DNA from: Anoplopoma fimbria | Lineage: Eukaryota; Chordata; Actinopteri; Perciformes; Anoplopomatidae | Length of the DNA stretch: 64,000 nt | Assembly (NCBI RefSeq): GCF_027596085.1 | Contig: NC_072458.1 | Coordinates: forward strand, 23,653,562 to 23,717,561 | Direction: 5' to 3' | In this document: one piece after another, positions 35,625-47,502 of the stretch | Position numbering within the stretch: the stretch's first letter is position 1 | Layout: the number at the start of each line of letters is the position of its first letter | Made by a program: the position numbers and the translations under genes | The notes under the pieces: model-generated | Databases searched by the model: none | What the model was told of the DNA's origin: nothing | What the model saw: only the letters and a program-made list of their open reading frames with translations

Positions 35625-35930
35625 TTGGTGATTAAAACCGCCCAGAACATCATTGGTACCCATCTACTGAGCATCAGTGATATTGGTAAGAAGAGGTGCC
35701 TGCAAAGAGCTCAAAGGATATCAATAAACAAAACCCACCCAGACACAACCTTTTGCCCTGCTATTGTCTGGAAAGAGATACAGAAGTATCAGCCGCCAAA
35801 ACCTCCAGACTTCAAAACAGCTTCTCTCCTCTGGCTGTGAGACTTTTTAATTTATCTTCCACCCTCCATATATAATATTTTTTTGTTGTTATTCTTCTTT
35901 TCTATCCTATTTAGCAAATTGGGACTACAT
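35625..35930 (+). mobile_element. Second LINE 3'-end fragment, joined to the L1-like remnant
   Basis: It reads KTAQNIIGTHLLSISDIGKK and, further on, KPPDFKTASLLWL, then an AT-rich 3' region. It resembles the antisense LINE at 19,750-20,300, so it is not the continuation of the L1-like element. Confidence 0.6.
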
Positions 35931-36026
35931 TCTAAATTTCGGTTTGCAACCCTGTCGTACAATGATTAATATAAAACCTTGTAACTTCTATGAATGATTA
36001 TAATGAATTAATTTATTTACGGAGCA

Positions 36027-36041
36027 AGATCTCAGTATTTG
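36027..36041 (-). pseudogene. Minimal exon 1 relic between ZNF-C and ZNF-D
   Basis: Only about 15 nt of the exon-1 coding sequence (AGATCTCAGTATTTG) survives, still attached to the 5'UTR/promoter-type sequence that normally precedes an exon 1. It matches, by position in the unit, the truncated exon at 24,285. Confidence 0.55.
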
Positions 36042-36337
36042 AACTTTTCACACAGTGACAGAAACTTGTTCTATACTCAAAAACACAGTTTACTCTCCGT
36101 TAAACTCTGACTAGCGCAGTGTTGCTAACTTCCATCACAGCCAGTGTGTTTCAAGCTAGCATGCTAAGCTAACTTCACTAGCTTTCTAGGCTACCGGGAG
36201 ATGAGTCAGAGGAAAAACATCCAGAAAAAAAGTGAACAGCACAAAGTCCATTCAGACAGGTTTATCCAGATACAGACTCTGACGGATCAGTACTGAAGAA
36301 GCTAACTGATACTTAAACAACAAAAACTGTTTCTACT

Positions 36338-36382
36338 GACGTCAGGCGCCATATTGCTAATGGAGGTGCATCCGGTTCCGCT
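36338..36382 (-). promoter_or_regulatory. Orphan promoter block with intact CRE
   Basis: TGACGTCA and the ATATGGCGCC core are intact and the ETS-like TCCGGT is present, but the exon it served is gone (15 nt left at 36,027). It could still start transcription toward the ZNF-C side, or be inert. Confidence 0.5.
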
Positions 36383-37149
36383 TCCACTTGGTTGGTAACC
36401 TACAAAATAAGAGCCATCAAGTTTGAAAACATAATGTAATAATTTCTACAGTCTGTACATTATTCCAATCAAATATTACCTTCCTTCTTTTCCATATGTT
36501 ACAGGTGTGGGTTGGCCTTGGAAAAAGACAACCCAGTTGATTGTTTTCATACGTTAATTTATTTTTTAAAAAGCACGCGGGGGGGAAAAACAAAGACAGC
36601 TGGCAGGCAAAGTAAAAAAGGTGCGTGGGACTGGGTGACTAAACTGACAACAGAAATCACAGCATTACACAAAGGAAAACACATACTTGCAGAAGACAAC
36701 GCATAAACACATTAATTTCCTTCTGGTATTTTTCTGCATTTCTGCTCCTAAACATGCAAATAAACAGATTTTACACAACGTATACCACAATCTATGCAGT
36801 ACTATGTTGGTTATACGACACAGGACAGTGTGCAGTAATTCAAATGGCACAAAAATAAATCCCCCAAAAAGGCAATACTTTTATTTTAAAAGTAAAAACA
36901 TCACTACAAAGCTGGGAAATGTGATTATATTAACATTGAGCAACGTGCTTGGACTGTTACACCCCTCCAATGAATCGCCACCTGAAAGTACTGGAGGGCC
37001 GTGAGTGACCCAATGACCAGGGGAGCTGTGTTGTCAAGGTCCGTAGCTCCTGGTAGGCTTTCCCAAGGCAAAGTGGTCCCAGAGAAGGGGACAGATCAAG
37101 AATTCACTTACTATATATATATATAAATCAAACAGAATAGAGTTGTGGC

Positions 37150-37430
37150 ACCTTGCCCAGAAAAGGGAATCCAAGGACCCTTTCTAGTCCCAACCTGGAC
37201 GGGGAGCTTGCTGGTGAAAGTCTGGTTGCCGGGACATGAGACCAGAGGTTCGACCAGGATCAGCCCAAAAAATGTACATTGATCTGCTGCCTTTTGGGCC
37301 AACAACGCAATGATGGGAATCGTTGTTGGGTGCATTGTGACAAAGACGGGGGACCTGGATGTTCCGACTTCTGGCTTCACAGACTGACTCTAGTCTCTGA
37401 CTGTTGTTTGTGCTTAAGCACATGAACAGC
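37150..37430 (+). mobile_element. RTE-like LINE 5' fragment downstream of ZNF-D
   Basis: Shares TCACAGACTGACTCTAGTC and CTCTGACTGTTGTTTGTGC with 25,590-25,870; truncated at the same side. It is part of the duplicated unit. Confidence 0.6.
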
Positions 37431-37774
37431 AGCTATGAGTAAACTACCTTATAAAACTAAAGACAATACTAAGCTCCCTGCCAATGTTACAAGGTGTCAC
37501 TTTAATCAAAGCATGAATCTCTCAGAGAAATCAAGGGTTTACTATATCACTAATCGCAAGGAATCAATATGTGATACTCTCAAATTTGAAGAACACACTC
37601 TTGAATAAAGAACGAGTAAAAAGCACCATAGTTGCTCCCCTGTGTTTCGCCATGTGGTTTGTCAGATTTAGCTTTTATGTAACACCTTTATTACAAACTG
37701 AACCACTAAAGCCACTTGTGTCTTGTATTAGTCATTATGTATAACTTCAGAGCTGACATGGCTTTAAACTTTCA

Positions 37775-39537
37775 TCACAAACTGAGCGGCGGTAAGGTTT
37801 TTTCTCCTCTGTGGATTCTAATGTGTTTAGTTAAAGCTCCCCTCTGTGCAAAATATTTGTTGCAAACTGAGCAGCTGTAAGGTTTCTCTCCTGTGTGGGT
37901 TCTGATGTGTGTCTTCAGGTTTCCTTTTTCAAAGAAAGTCTTACCACAAACTGAGCAGCTGTAAGGTTTTTTTCCTGTGTGGATTTTCATGTGTAAAGTT
38001 AAAGTTCCACTCTGTGAAAAACATTTATTACAGACTGAGCAGCTGTAAGGTTTTTCTCCTGTGTGAGTTCGAATGTGGTTCGTCAGGGCTCCTTTTTCAA
38101 TGAAACCTTTACCACACTCTGAGCAGCTGAAAGGTCTCTCCCCCCTGTGAGCTTTCAAGTGTCTCTGTAAAGGCTGATTCAGTCTAAAAGATTTGTTGCA
38201 AACTGAGCAGTTGTAAGGTTTCTCTCCTGTGTGAGTTCTGATGTGGTTCTTCAGGGTTCCTTTTTCAATAAAACCTTTACCACACTCAGAGCAGCTGTGA
38301 GGTTTTTCTCCTGTGTGAGTTCTGATGTGTTTCTTCAGGGTTTCTTTTTCAATAAAACTTTTACCACACTCAGAGCAGCTGTAAGGTTTTTCTCCTGTGT
38401 GAGTTCTGATGTGGTTCTTCAGGGCTGCTTTTACAATGAAACCTTTACCACACTCTGAGCAGCTGTAAGGTTTTTCTCCCCTGTGAGCTTTCAAGTGCCT
38501 CTGTAAATTATGATTCCGTCTATAAGATTTCTCGCAAACTGAGCAGCTGTAAGGTTTTTCTCCTGTGTGGATTCTCATGTGTGTGGTTAAAGCTCCACTC
38601 TGTGAAAATGATTTCTTACAAACTGAGCAGCTGTAAGGCTTTTCTCCTGTGTGGATTCTCATGTGTGTGGTTAAATGTCTACTCTGTGCAAAAGATTTGT
38701 TGCAAACTGAGCAGCTGTAAGGTTTTTCTCCTGTGTGAGTTCTGATGTGGTCCTTCAGGGTTCCTTTTTCAATAAAACCTTTACCACACTCTGAGCAGTT
38801 GAAAGGTTTCTCTCCACTGTGAGCTTTGATGTGTATCTGTAAAGTAGAACTCCGTCTAAAAGATTTGTTGCAAACTGAGCAGCTGAAAGGTTTTTCTCCT
38901 GTGTGAGTTCTGATGTGGATCTTCAGGGTTCCTTTTTCAGTAAAACCTTTACCACACTCTGAGCAGATGAAAGGTTTCTCTCCTGTGTGGACTCTCATGT
39001 GTTTCTTAAGAGCTCCACGGGATCCAAATGTTTTCTCACAATCAGAGCATCTAAACCGTTTCCCACCAGTCCCACATCTTGAATCACTGACAGGGACTTC
39101 ATCATTTTTCAAAGAGTTTGAACCTGGCTGAGGTTCTCTGGTCTCCTTCCAATCCTCACTGTCATCAGTCTCGGATTCAGAAGAGTCTCCAGTCTTCTCA
39201 TCAGTATCTGGTTCTGGATGTCTATCTGGATCTGAGTTCCTGTCTGGTTCTCCACAGTCGTCTTCATCAGTTTCTGTTTCCATCTGTTCAGTTTGTCTTT
39301 GATGAAGCTCTGAGGACTGAGCTTCCTCTTCAGCTTCTTCTCTCTTCAGAGGAGTGAATGAGAACTTGGTATCAGCCTCCTCTAGTCCTTGAAGCTGTTC
39401 TCCCTCCTGATTGGTCCAGAGTTGCCCCTGTTCTTCTTTAATGTGTGGGGGCTCTGGGTCCTCCTGGTCCAGACTAGATCTCCACTCCTGCTGCTCAGGA
39501 GGAACCTCTTCTTTAACCACCAACAGCTGCAGGACGT
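37775..39537 (-). CDS. ZNF-D exon 3: acidic linker and 15 C2H2 fingers
   Basis: It enters in phase 1 (TTTTCCTGCAG|AC) with [11 protein letters not shown] and encodes about 586 residues. The acidic linker is followed by 15 complete fingers, most with the [12 protein letters not shown] or CSVCNKSF signature; several linkers read AHRGEKP rather than THTGEKP. After finger 15 a one-base expansion of an A run converts the following finger start into the short tail TLPPLSL, whereas ZNF-C reads on into a degenerate finger. With the chimeric exon (44,323-44,766) and exon 1 (45,824-46,016) the protein would be about 799 residues. It is the closest relative of ZNF-C. Expected to be nuclear and DNA-binding. 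Confidence 0.94.
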
Positions 39538-39650
39538 CTGCAGGAAAACAGTCAACAAACATTAATAGACACAGAGATTTTTCTCATATAGCTAATTGAC
39601 TAAACCATTATCATCATAAGCTATATCCACTTAGCTAGTTCGGTATATAT

Positions 39651-39742
39651 CAAGATGGCGCCGTGGACGGCAGCCTCAGTACTGTGCTCTCTAGTACTTT
39701 CTCTGTTTTTGTTCATGTGTCTAGTCTCCAGCTCTCCATTGG
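39651..39742 (+). mobile_element. L2-type LINE 5'-end stub upstream of the ZNF-D finger exon
   Basis: Begins CAAGATGGCGCCGTGGACGG and stops after about 90 nt where the retroviral insertion region begins. The same LINE resumes at about 42,452 and ends at 43,053. Confidence 0.85.
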
Positions 39743-42450
39743 AAGTTGGATACGTAGGTTCGAAAAGATCTTCTCTCAGCGCTAGAGAAGTAAAAAAGAA
39801 CTTACACAAATATACATATGTTAAACTATAGGAGAGAATCTGGCCACTGGTTTCTTTCAATGGCAGGAAGCTACGCTAACAAGAAACTCAGAAGAGGTGT
39901 TACAGAATTCTAAGTGAGCAGGAAAAAAATAAATATTATTATTAAATACATAACTGAATAGAGTTTTCAAAAACTGAATAGTTTTTGAAAACTCAATATA
40001 CTACATTATCGTACAATATTATTTCACGTTAATAAAAAATAAAAATAAAATAATCCAATTATTTGACAGAATAAACAGCACAATTATAAACTGGATAACC
40101 ATTTAAGCTGAAATTAACTTTTTCGGTTGCCTTTTGAAGTGTGTGAGTGTGTAAGTCTTAAATAAAACACGCAATAAAAAAAAAAAAAGAAGGGAAAATG
40201 AGTGTGACCAGTGGCTATTGTGGGGATCAAACACCCAGAACATGCAAAAGATGTCCAGAAACTCTCAGAGAAATGGGCAAAACGCACAAAGGGACTAGAT
40301 CCGACTTGCCAGAGGCGGGCACATTTGATGTGAGTGTGTGTGAAGATATGGAGATCAGAATAAAAGACTACAAACCAAAAGATAAAAGCAAAAAACGTCT
40401 GGAAAAAAAGAACTAGAACTAGAGACAATCAAATTGTTTAAGGTTGAAAGTCACCGCTACAGGAAATATGTGAGAGATGGGCTAGCTAAACTCAAAGAAA
40501 GAAAAGCAGAGGTAGACAAAATGGAACAGCTACAGGACTATTCAAAAACTGTAGGAATCTATCCATCAATGCTAGGAACCATTAACATTAATGGAGATTT
40601 TGATTTGAAAGACAGCAATGAGAAGACTAACCCATCCAGTCCCATTGTCAATGGAGACTTGGAAGGTAAAGACAGTAGTATGATAACCAACTCTCAATGC
40701 GATCCATTACCACCATCTCTCATTGACAAACTCAATTTGAGTCACCAGTCTGCTTCAAGTGAAGGAATAGCAGAGCTACTCTCCATTTTTCAAAACCCAA
40801 AATTTAGCAGCACAGGAAGAAAGGTAAACGCACTAACACCATTAGATTGTTATGAAGGACGATACGAGACAACTAGAAGGAGGTCAGGAGCAGAGTCTTA
40901 CTGGCGGGATACTGGTCAAACTGAAAGTCACAAGTTCACTCATACCACAATTAGAGAAATGGAGGCAGAAAGAGATGAACGTCTCAATCAAACAAAAAGC
41001 ATGATCAAGAAGATAGAAAGATTTAGAGAGGAGAATGAAAGCAGGGACTGTGAGAGAAGGGGGTCATTAGAAAACCAGAACAACATACAGTATGCAGGAC
41101 CAGCAGAGGCTCAAAATGAATAAAGTTTAAATCTAAGATACAGACCTGGCATACACAAACCAGACAGGTATACTGTGCTGGGCAACATCCAATCTTAATA
41201 AGGGGAACTCAGGGGCACTATACACCTTGGCAAACACTCAACCATGGTGGCCTTGAGGGCGGTGTACCCTACCAGAATAGATCCCAAAGCATTGAGGGGG
41301 AGCCTCAATCTGAGACTGAGAATCCAGCTGCATATATTAACAAGCAGCTGAAAAGATGGAAGCAAGAGACTGAGGAGGAGGCCGAGAGCAGCCCTGTTCT
41401 AATGACTTTGTTCAGAAAATGACATCACTAACCATGCAGCACCAACTGCGCCTGCCGTACGTAGAGCCTCATCTACTGCACAACCAACACTCACGTAGCC
41501 ACCTTCTGTCGTCAATGTTTATTCACAACAGCCAAACTGGCAACTTCCGAGCCAATTGCCCGAGTCCGCGGCCAGACTCTGAGTGGAGAGAGGGGGGTCA
41601 TGGGGCTCAGTCCATGCAAGGTGGAGGTACAGGCCCGTTAAATCCATGGGCACCTGTTAGCACCTGTTGCATTGCTGACCATTCTCATTTCAGAATCGCA
41701 CAGTGAAGATCACTGTTCGAGGGGGAAGCACTGAAAAGGTGAAAGAGACAAGGGTACTGGTCGCCATTTATGCAAGCAATAGTGGATTAAGTATTGAACC
41801 AATGTGAAATCTGCGCTCGAAACAATGTGCGAAAAAAACAACAACCTAGGAGCTGAAACTGTTCTGACAAAGGAAGTTATCCCACGATTTGGCATACCAT
41901 CAGAGTTCAAAGCGCAAAATGAGATCCAGGCTGGATTTGAATCTATACTGCCTTGGATTCCTATGAACAAAATGTGGACTGGATCAATTATATCTATTAC
42001 AATCAACAGAGATACATGAATTACACTGATGAGGCCCTTAAGGGGTTGGGTGAGCAGCTACACCAGACCAGTAAAGTGGCATAGCAAAACAGACAAGCAT
42101 TAGATTGGATTCTAGCTGAAAAGGGTGGGGTATGTCATATGTTTGGGAAACATTGTTGTACATTCATCTCCAATAACACTGCACCTGATGGGACATTTTC
42201 TGTTGCAACGGAGAAAATTCGGGGGTTGAGGAAGGAACTTAAAGACAATGCTGGCAAGGGGGGATGGTTATGGGATTGGCTAGACCAAATGATGTGAAAA
42301 TGGGGAGCCGTATTGGCAAAAGCAGTCATTTGTATATTTTATATTTATATTTTATTATCTGACCATGAGGATGAAGTGAACATTTGAAAAGAGACACAAT
42401 AGTACAACATAGATCAAGGCTGTTGTGTAAGACTGAGTCACTATAGATTG
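39743..42450 (+). mobile_element. Broken endogenous retrovirus inside the LINE
   Basis: Plus-strand order is gag-like ORF region (40,198-41,123), a degraded zinc-knuckle-like segment (about 41,520-41,570, TGNFRANCP with other ligands lost), an integrase-like fragment (about 41,865-41,910, PRFGIPSE), then an envelope transmembrane-subunit remnant (about 41,960-42,340). The last has the conserved QNRQALDWILAEKGG stretch and a CX6CC motif. Most of pol and the envelope surface part are missing, and stops and frameshifts break every part. No long terminal repeats were identified. It is a decayed copy without coding capacity for a virus. The lineage is gamma/epsilon-like by the CX6CC type of envelope. 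Confidence 0.75.
40434..41123 (+). pseudogene. Retroviral gag-like ORF, 229 codons
   Basis: The longest open frame in the retroviral insert. It is rich in charged residues, with helical Lys/Glu segments at both ends and a Ser/Asn-rich middle. It has no recognised domain; the gag assignment rests on its position before a zinc-knuckle-like relic. An upstream frame (40,198-40,416) continues into this one only through a frameshift at an A run near 40,405, so the original ORF is broken. It does not look like a host gene. Confidence 0.5.
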
Positions 42451-42451
42451 A

Positions 42452-43053
42452 GCACTGAGGATCTGCGAAGAGGATGTGAGTCGGCTCTTTCACAGACAGA
42501 AGACCAGGAAGGCCCCCGGCCCAGACGGTGTGTCACCCTCCTGCCTGAAAGTCCTCCGTTTTAGGATTAAATGACTACAGGCCCGTCGCCCTGACGTCCG
42601 TGGTCATGAAATCCTTGGTGCAGGTTAGGCTGGGAAAAATCACAACCAGCACCCGGACTATCAGCACTGGCGGTGCCCCCCCACCCCCAGGGACAGGAAC
42701 AGACTACAACGGACTGTAGAGGAGACACTCATTCGTGCCAGCCTGCCCTCCATCCAGGACTTGTACCTCTCAAGAATCAGGAAACGGGCAGGAAACATCT
42801 CTGCAGACCCATCACACCCCGGACACAACCAGTTCCAACTCCTCCCCTCTGGTAGGCGCTACAGAGCACTGTACGCCAAAACAACCAGACACCAGAACAG
42901 TTTCTTTTTTATGCATTCCTTATCCTACTTTGCTGTCCTTTTTTTCTGCTTTTATTTGTCTATTTCTATGTATGTACGCTGAGAGCGACTGAAAAGTCGA
43001 AGTCAAATTCCTTGTATGCGTACGCATACTTTGGCAAATAAAGCTGATTCTGA
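42452..43053 (+). mobile_element. L2-type LINE 3' part in the ZNF-D unit
   Basis: It carries the RT-opening motif (KAPGPDGVSPSC-type), the same deletion junction as the ZNF-C copy (CTGAAAGTCC joined to GTTTTAGGATTAAATGAC), a further internal deletion, LYLSRIRKRAGN, PSGRRYRALYAK, and a complete 3' tail ending CAAATAAAGCTGATTCTGATTC. It is followed directly by genomic flank TTTTGTACCTTGAC. Confidence 0.88.
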
Positions 43054-44322
43054 TTCTTTTGTACCTTGACTGGAGTATTAAGATGTCGATGGTTATCTCA
43101 AAGCCGTTAGAGCATATTTGAAGAGGTGGACCCCTTTGCTATGGGTGTTAAGGATCACATTACTTGGTTCAGTTTTAATATACACAAATAAAGACAGACA
43201 TACAGACATAAACTCTGAAGATATATGAATGTATAAATATACAGTATATGATACTTTATTAAAAAAAAGGGGCCAACTGCTTCTAATACTAAGACAGGTT
43301 AAATGCAGATTTTTTTTTCACTGTGTGCCAATAAAAGTTGCTTTTATTAGATGTTTCTAAGTCACATGACAAATATTGGCGATTTGAACCAAACAAATCA
43401 TAGTTTTACTAAATTATGGGTCAATAAATTTAGTCGCCACACATCTCTCACTCGTTTCCTCAGTTTAGTTTTTTTGCATGCTCTGCAGGTTGGCTTAACT
43501 CGTACTGGAGAGCATTCTTTTGCACGTTTACAGTTTCTTTGTGAACGTCCCAATAGCTGTGCAGAAGAAAATTAAAGAAATAACCATTGATTACAAAAAG
43601 GAAAGTCCTCCGCTTTGTGTACATCTCCCTCCTCAAAGCCACAAACCGTGACTTCAAACGTCTGCTCCGTATGATTAATAATGCTGCTGGACACGCTGCT
43701 TGCTAATCGCTCCAATAACAGCTTGCTTAGCATTGTAGGCAGTAGTAGAATTATAAAACGCATAATTTAACATCACAACATCTACTAGTAAACAACAAGT
43801 GTCATCAAAGCCTGTAATTTGGTAGTCGATCAATAATCTAGACTGTTACTGTTTATTTCCTACCGGTGGCGTGACGAATCGTGGAAGGACGCGTGGTGAC
43901 CCATATGACCAAATCAAGTAGTGAACGTGGGTGTATTATTAATTGTAGTCAAGGGTCTCTGTTTATGCACTTCCAGACTAAATCGCAACCCTGGAGTTTT
44001 AAACTAAAACGGCTTCAGCAGCGTTTTTTTATTTGCTTCGTTTAGGTGTTTAGGTGTAAAATACCGAAGTAGTGTGGACGCCGGTTATGAAATTTGCAAA
44101 AGAGAGTTTTTATGCTAGCAATCTGCCACAATCCCAAGCTGCCAAAAAACAGCCATGTCATCGTCGGGAAAAAAAGCAAACATCTAAGCTATAAAATCCA
44201 TGCTGGTGTTATCAAAGAGAACAAACGTGAACTTTATTTAAATACTTTGTGCCATGTAGATGCCGAGAGAACAGATCCGAGGGAGAAGAAACAGATTCAC
44301 ATATAGTATTTAATAAACAAAC
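43054..44322. other. ZNF-D intron backbone
   Basis: No exon was seen. The first part (TTTTGTACCTTGAC to about 43,170) matches the sequence just upstream of the ZNF-E and F finger exons. From about 43,620 it matches 30,760-31,351 of the ZNF-C unit. Confidence 0.65.
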
Positions 44323-44766
44323 CTGCTCTGTGTAACCGAAGCTGAGGGTTGAAAACAGCGTCCAGTAGTTTCCGTTGTCGCTCGTTCTCCTCTTTTGAAC
44401 GAGAAAGTTCCTCCTCGTACTCTGCTATCGTTCTTTCAAACAGCCTAGATATCTCTTCAGCAGGCGCAGTTAGTCGCTGGTTGACTAAAGATCTCAGTAT
44501 TTGTAATTCCATCCGTTCAGTTTGTCTTTGATGACGCTGTGTGGACTGAGCTTCCTCTTCATCTACTTCTCTCTTAACAGGAGTGAATGAGAACTTGGTA
44601 TCAGCCTCCTCCAGTCCTTGAAGCTGTTCTCCCTCCTGACCAGTCAAGAGTTCCTCCTGTTCTTCTTTAATGTGTTGAGGCTCTCGGTCCTCCTGGTCCA
44701 GACTGGAGCTCCACTCCCGCTGCTCAGGGGGAACCTCTTCTTTAACCAACAACAGCTGCTGGACGT
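44323..44766 (-). CDS. ZNF-D chimeric exon 2: acidic linker fused to a second exon-1 module
   Basis: 444 nt, phase 1 to phase 1, open, with the acceptor TCTTCATGCAG|AC and donor GCAG|GTTTGT. Same design and same fusion point (RQTERME to LQILRSLVNQ) as in ZNF-C, with EISRLFERTIAEYEEE in the module. The TAPAEE and IAEYEEE variants shared by all three chimeric exons differ from the TAAAEE and IAEHEEE of the separate exon 1 copies, so the chimeras have one origin. Confidence 0.8.
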
Positions 44767-44851
44767 CTGCATGAAGACAGTCCACACACATTAATAGACA
44801 CAGAGAGATTATCATCATAAACTATATCCACTTAGCTAGTTCAGTATATAT

Positions 44852-44960
44852 CAAGATGGTGCCTCGGATGGCAGCCTCAGTACTGCGCTCTCTAGTACTT
44901 TCTCTGTTTTTGCTTATTTGTCTAGTCTCCCGCTCTCCCTCTCTGATCACATTCAGAAGA
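44852..44960 (+). mobile_element. L2-type LINE 5'-end stub upstream of the ZNF-D chimeric exon
   Basis: AAGATGGTGCCTCGGATGG start, about 108 nt, ending at a TA/ATAC array. Same insertion position as in the paralogues. Confidence 0.85.
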
Positions 44961-45294
44961 GTATATATATATATATAGTATGTATATATACAAATACATA
45001 CATGAATATACACAGACACACATATACATCTCTATATATATATATACATACATACATACATACATACATATGTATATACATACATATATATATACATACA
45101 TATATCATATATACATACATAAATCTATATATCTATATATACACACATATATACATATATACATATACACACACATATACACACACATATACATACACAT
45201 ATACATACACATATACATACACATATATACATATACATACATACACACATATATACATACATACACACATATATACATACATACATACACACAA
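44959..45294. repeat. ATAC/TATA/CACATA compound microsatellite
   Basis: Compound array of TA, CATA and CACATA words; followed by the same AGGCCACC...GTGAAGTAAAAACATG sequence as at 32,600. Confidence 0.95.
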
Positions 45295-45344
45295 GGCCAC
45301 CGTATGTGAAGTAAAAACATGAAAGGCTGTCTCTAGAGCCAGTG

Positions 45345-45745
45345 TTTGGTTTGTCCGTTCTGGGCTTCTGTAGAAACATTGCGTCTCTGCCTCAAACTTC
45401 CATTGTAGATATGAAAGACACTAAAAACAGATGATTCTTAGTTTAAGGTGATTATACAGTCATTAAAATCTATTTATGAATCCTACATTATATTGCTGCC
45501 AATAAAGCATCCTTAATCCCACCGACTGCTCCTTTAACTCACATTTCAATTCAGGACTTTCACTCATAAACAGTGGTGAAGACGGTTCAGATCTTTGCTG
45601 CAGTAAAAGTACTTCTACCAACATAAGAGAAAATACTCCACTCAGACATTACCTGAGTAATCAATCACTTTCTGACCTCGACTCTTTTCCCTGCATGTTA
45701 ACCTTTATGAGTATTAGAACGTGGTTTGATTTAACAGAATGATGA
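45345..45745. repeat. Intronic repeat block, copy 3 of 4
   Basis: Same content and order as at 32,630-33,050; the recent duplication begins inside it at about 45,713. Confidence 0.65.
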
Positions 45746-45823
45746 ACCATCAGGAGACAGTGGACCTCACAGTTGACCCATATTGGACTGATGTCAGTGT
45801 TTGAACAGTGAGAGAGAACCAAC

Positions 45824-46016
45824 CTGCTTTGTGTAACCGAAGCGGAGGGTTGAAAACAGCGTCCAGGAGTTTCCGTTGTCGCTCGTTCTCCTCTTTAGAA
45901 CGAGAAAGTTCCTCCTCGTGCTCTGCTATCGTTCTTTCAAACAGCTCAAATATCTCTTCAGCAGCTGCAGTGAGTCTCTGGTTGACTAAAGATCTCAGTA
46001 TTTGTGCTTTAGACAT
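45824..46016 (-). CDS. ZNF-D exon 1 (64-residue N-terminal module)
   Basis: A 193-nt coding exon, MSKAQIL start, donor GCAG|GTTGGT, phase 1. Nearly identical to the ZNF-E exon 1 because both lie in the recent duplication. Confidence 0.87.
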
Positions 46017-46250
46017 GTTAACGCTGTGTTGCTAACTTACGTCTCCCTTTGTTTCTAGCTAGCATGCTAAGCTAACATCAATAGCTTTGTAGGCTACCGG
46101 GAGATGAGTCAGAGGAAAAACATCCAGAAAAAAAGCTGAACCGCACAAAGTCCATTCAGACATGTTTATCCAGAGATACAGACTCTGATGGATCAGTACT
46201 GATGAAGTTAACTGATACTTTCTCAACACAACAGAGAAGCTCTGCTGTTT

Positions 46251-46295
46251 CTGTCAGGCGCCATTTTGCTAATGGCGGAACATCCGGTTCCGCTG
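46251..46295 (-). promoter_or_regulatory. ZNF-D promoter block, CRE lost
   Basis: YY1-like and ETS-like sites are as in ZNF-C, but the CRE core is shortened to CTGTCAGG. The same loss is seen upstream of ZNF-E. Confidence 0.55.
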
Positions 46296-46299
46296 TAAT

Positions 46300-47285
46300 T
46301 TGTTGGGGAACCTACAAAATAAAAGCACTTAATTAAAAAAACAAAAGGGAATTGTGTGATATCATAGTTTTTCTTAACTACATTTTTTTTAAATACAGCT
46401 TCCACTCAGCTTAAATTGTGCATTAGTCTACAGCTATTCAAATTGACTGGAAGATATCTAACCTAAATTAGAATAAAAACAGGGACACCTGGGGGCAAAG
46501 TAAAAAAGAGGCAGTTTAGGGTTCAGTGTATTGCTCAAGGACACTTTAGAAGGCTGACAGATGGAGCAGGGAATCAACCTGTCAACATTCTGGTTTGAAG
46601 ATGGAGATGTTATCTCATTATTAGAACATCCATGGTAGAAAAGAGGTGACGTGCAGCGATACCGTTTAAAAAAGGTTTATTTAAAAAAAAAAAAACTAAA
46701 AAAAAACATTAAATAAAAATCACTTATGGTGTATTGATAAGGCAGACACAGACATAGCGTTTATTCACTTTATTCAGCCCATTCAGCCATAACTCTTATT
46801 GCCCATCAATTTGCACTTACAACACCTTGAGCAGGACCATGTCCACTGAGGTTCAAATTCATTAAAACACGTGAGATGATCAATTATGTACCACAAATAT
46901 CTACATATTAAACACAACATATCAGAAGTCGAATGTATGTAATAAATCAAATAGTTCAACCAACAAATATCATGAAAAAATAGAAAAGAAAAAAATAGAA
47001 AAAAGAGCTTTTAGGAATACAGGCAGGTTCACCCTGGCAATTGGCCAGAAACTGTACCAATACTTATTGTATATTTGTATCCCGCTTTTTTATTTTTGCT
47101 TTGGTAAGTGACAATAGTATTACACGGATAACGCCCTTCAAGTTCTCCATAATCAGGAGTTAATGGAGTTTGCAGAGACTTCCTGTGGTCCATGAATTGC
47201 TAATAATGGACAACTTTTTGGGTATTGTCCCTTACTGAACTGCCTAACTATAACGTATAAAAATATGTATATGTAGAAAGACCAG

Positions 47286-47368
<83 letters not shown>

Positions 47369-47502
47369 AATATATATATATATCCTGTTTTTTATTTTTG
47401 CTTTGGCAAGTGACAATAGTATTACAGGGATAATGTCCTAATAAAGGACAACTTTTTGGGTATTGTCCCTTACTGAACTGCCTAACTTTTTTTTTTGTTT
47501 TT
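46300..47502. other. Intergenic between ZNF-D and ZNF-E
   Basis: No gene. Dispersed repeat at about 46,490-46,600. A (TA)n array at about 47,287-47,360 is flanked by two partial copies of a GTGACAATAGTATTACA...GGACAACTTTTTGGGTATTG segment, that is, an internal direct duplication. Confidence 0.6.

Larger units (their letters stand above)
36030..46300. repeat. Segmental duplication unit containing ZNF-D
   Basis: Collinear paralogue of 24,385-33,700. It differs by a broken retrovirus inside the LINE, by keeping the LINE 3' end with its flank, and by a shorter TA array. Confidence 0.75.

Noticed and set aside
40198..41123. Possible intact host gene
   Set aside because: The two frames are joined only through a frameshift and are followed by knuckle-, integrase- and envelope-like relics, so a decayed retrovirus explains them better.
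41950..42340. Possible captured, functional retroviral envelope gene
   Set aside because: Only part of the transmembrane subunit remains and it contains stop codons; there is no surface subunit or open frame.
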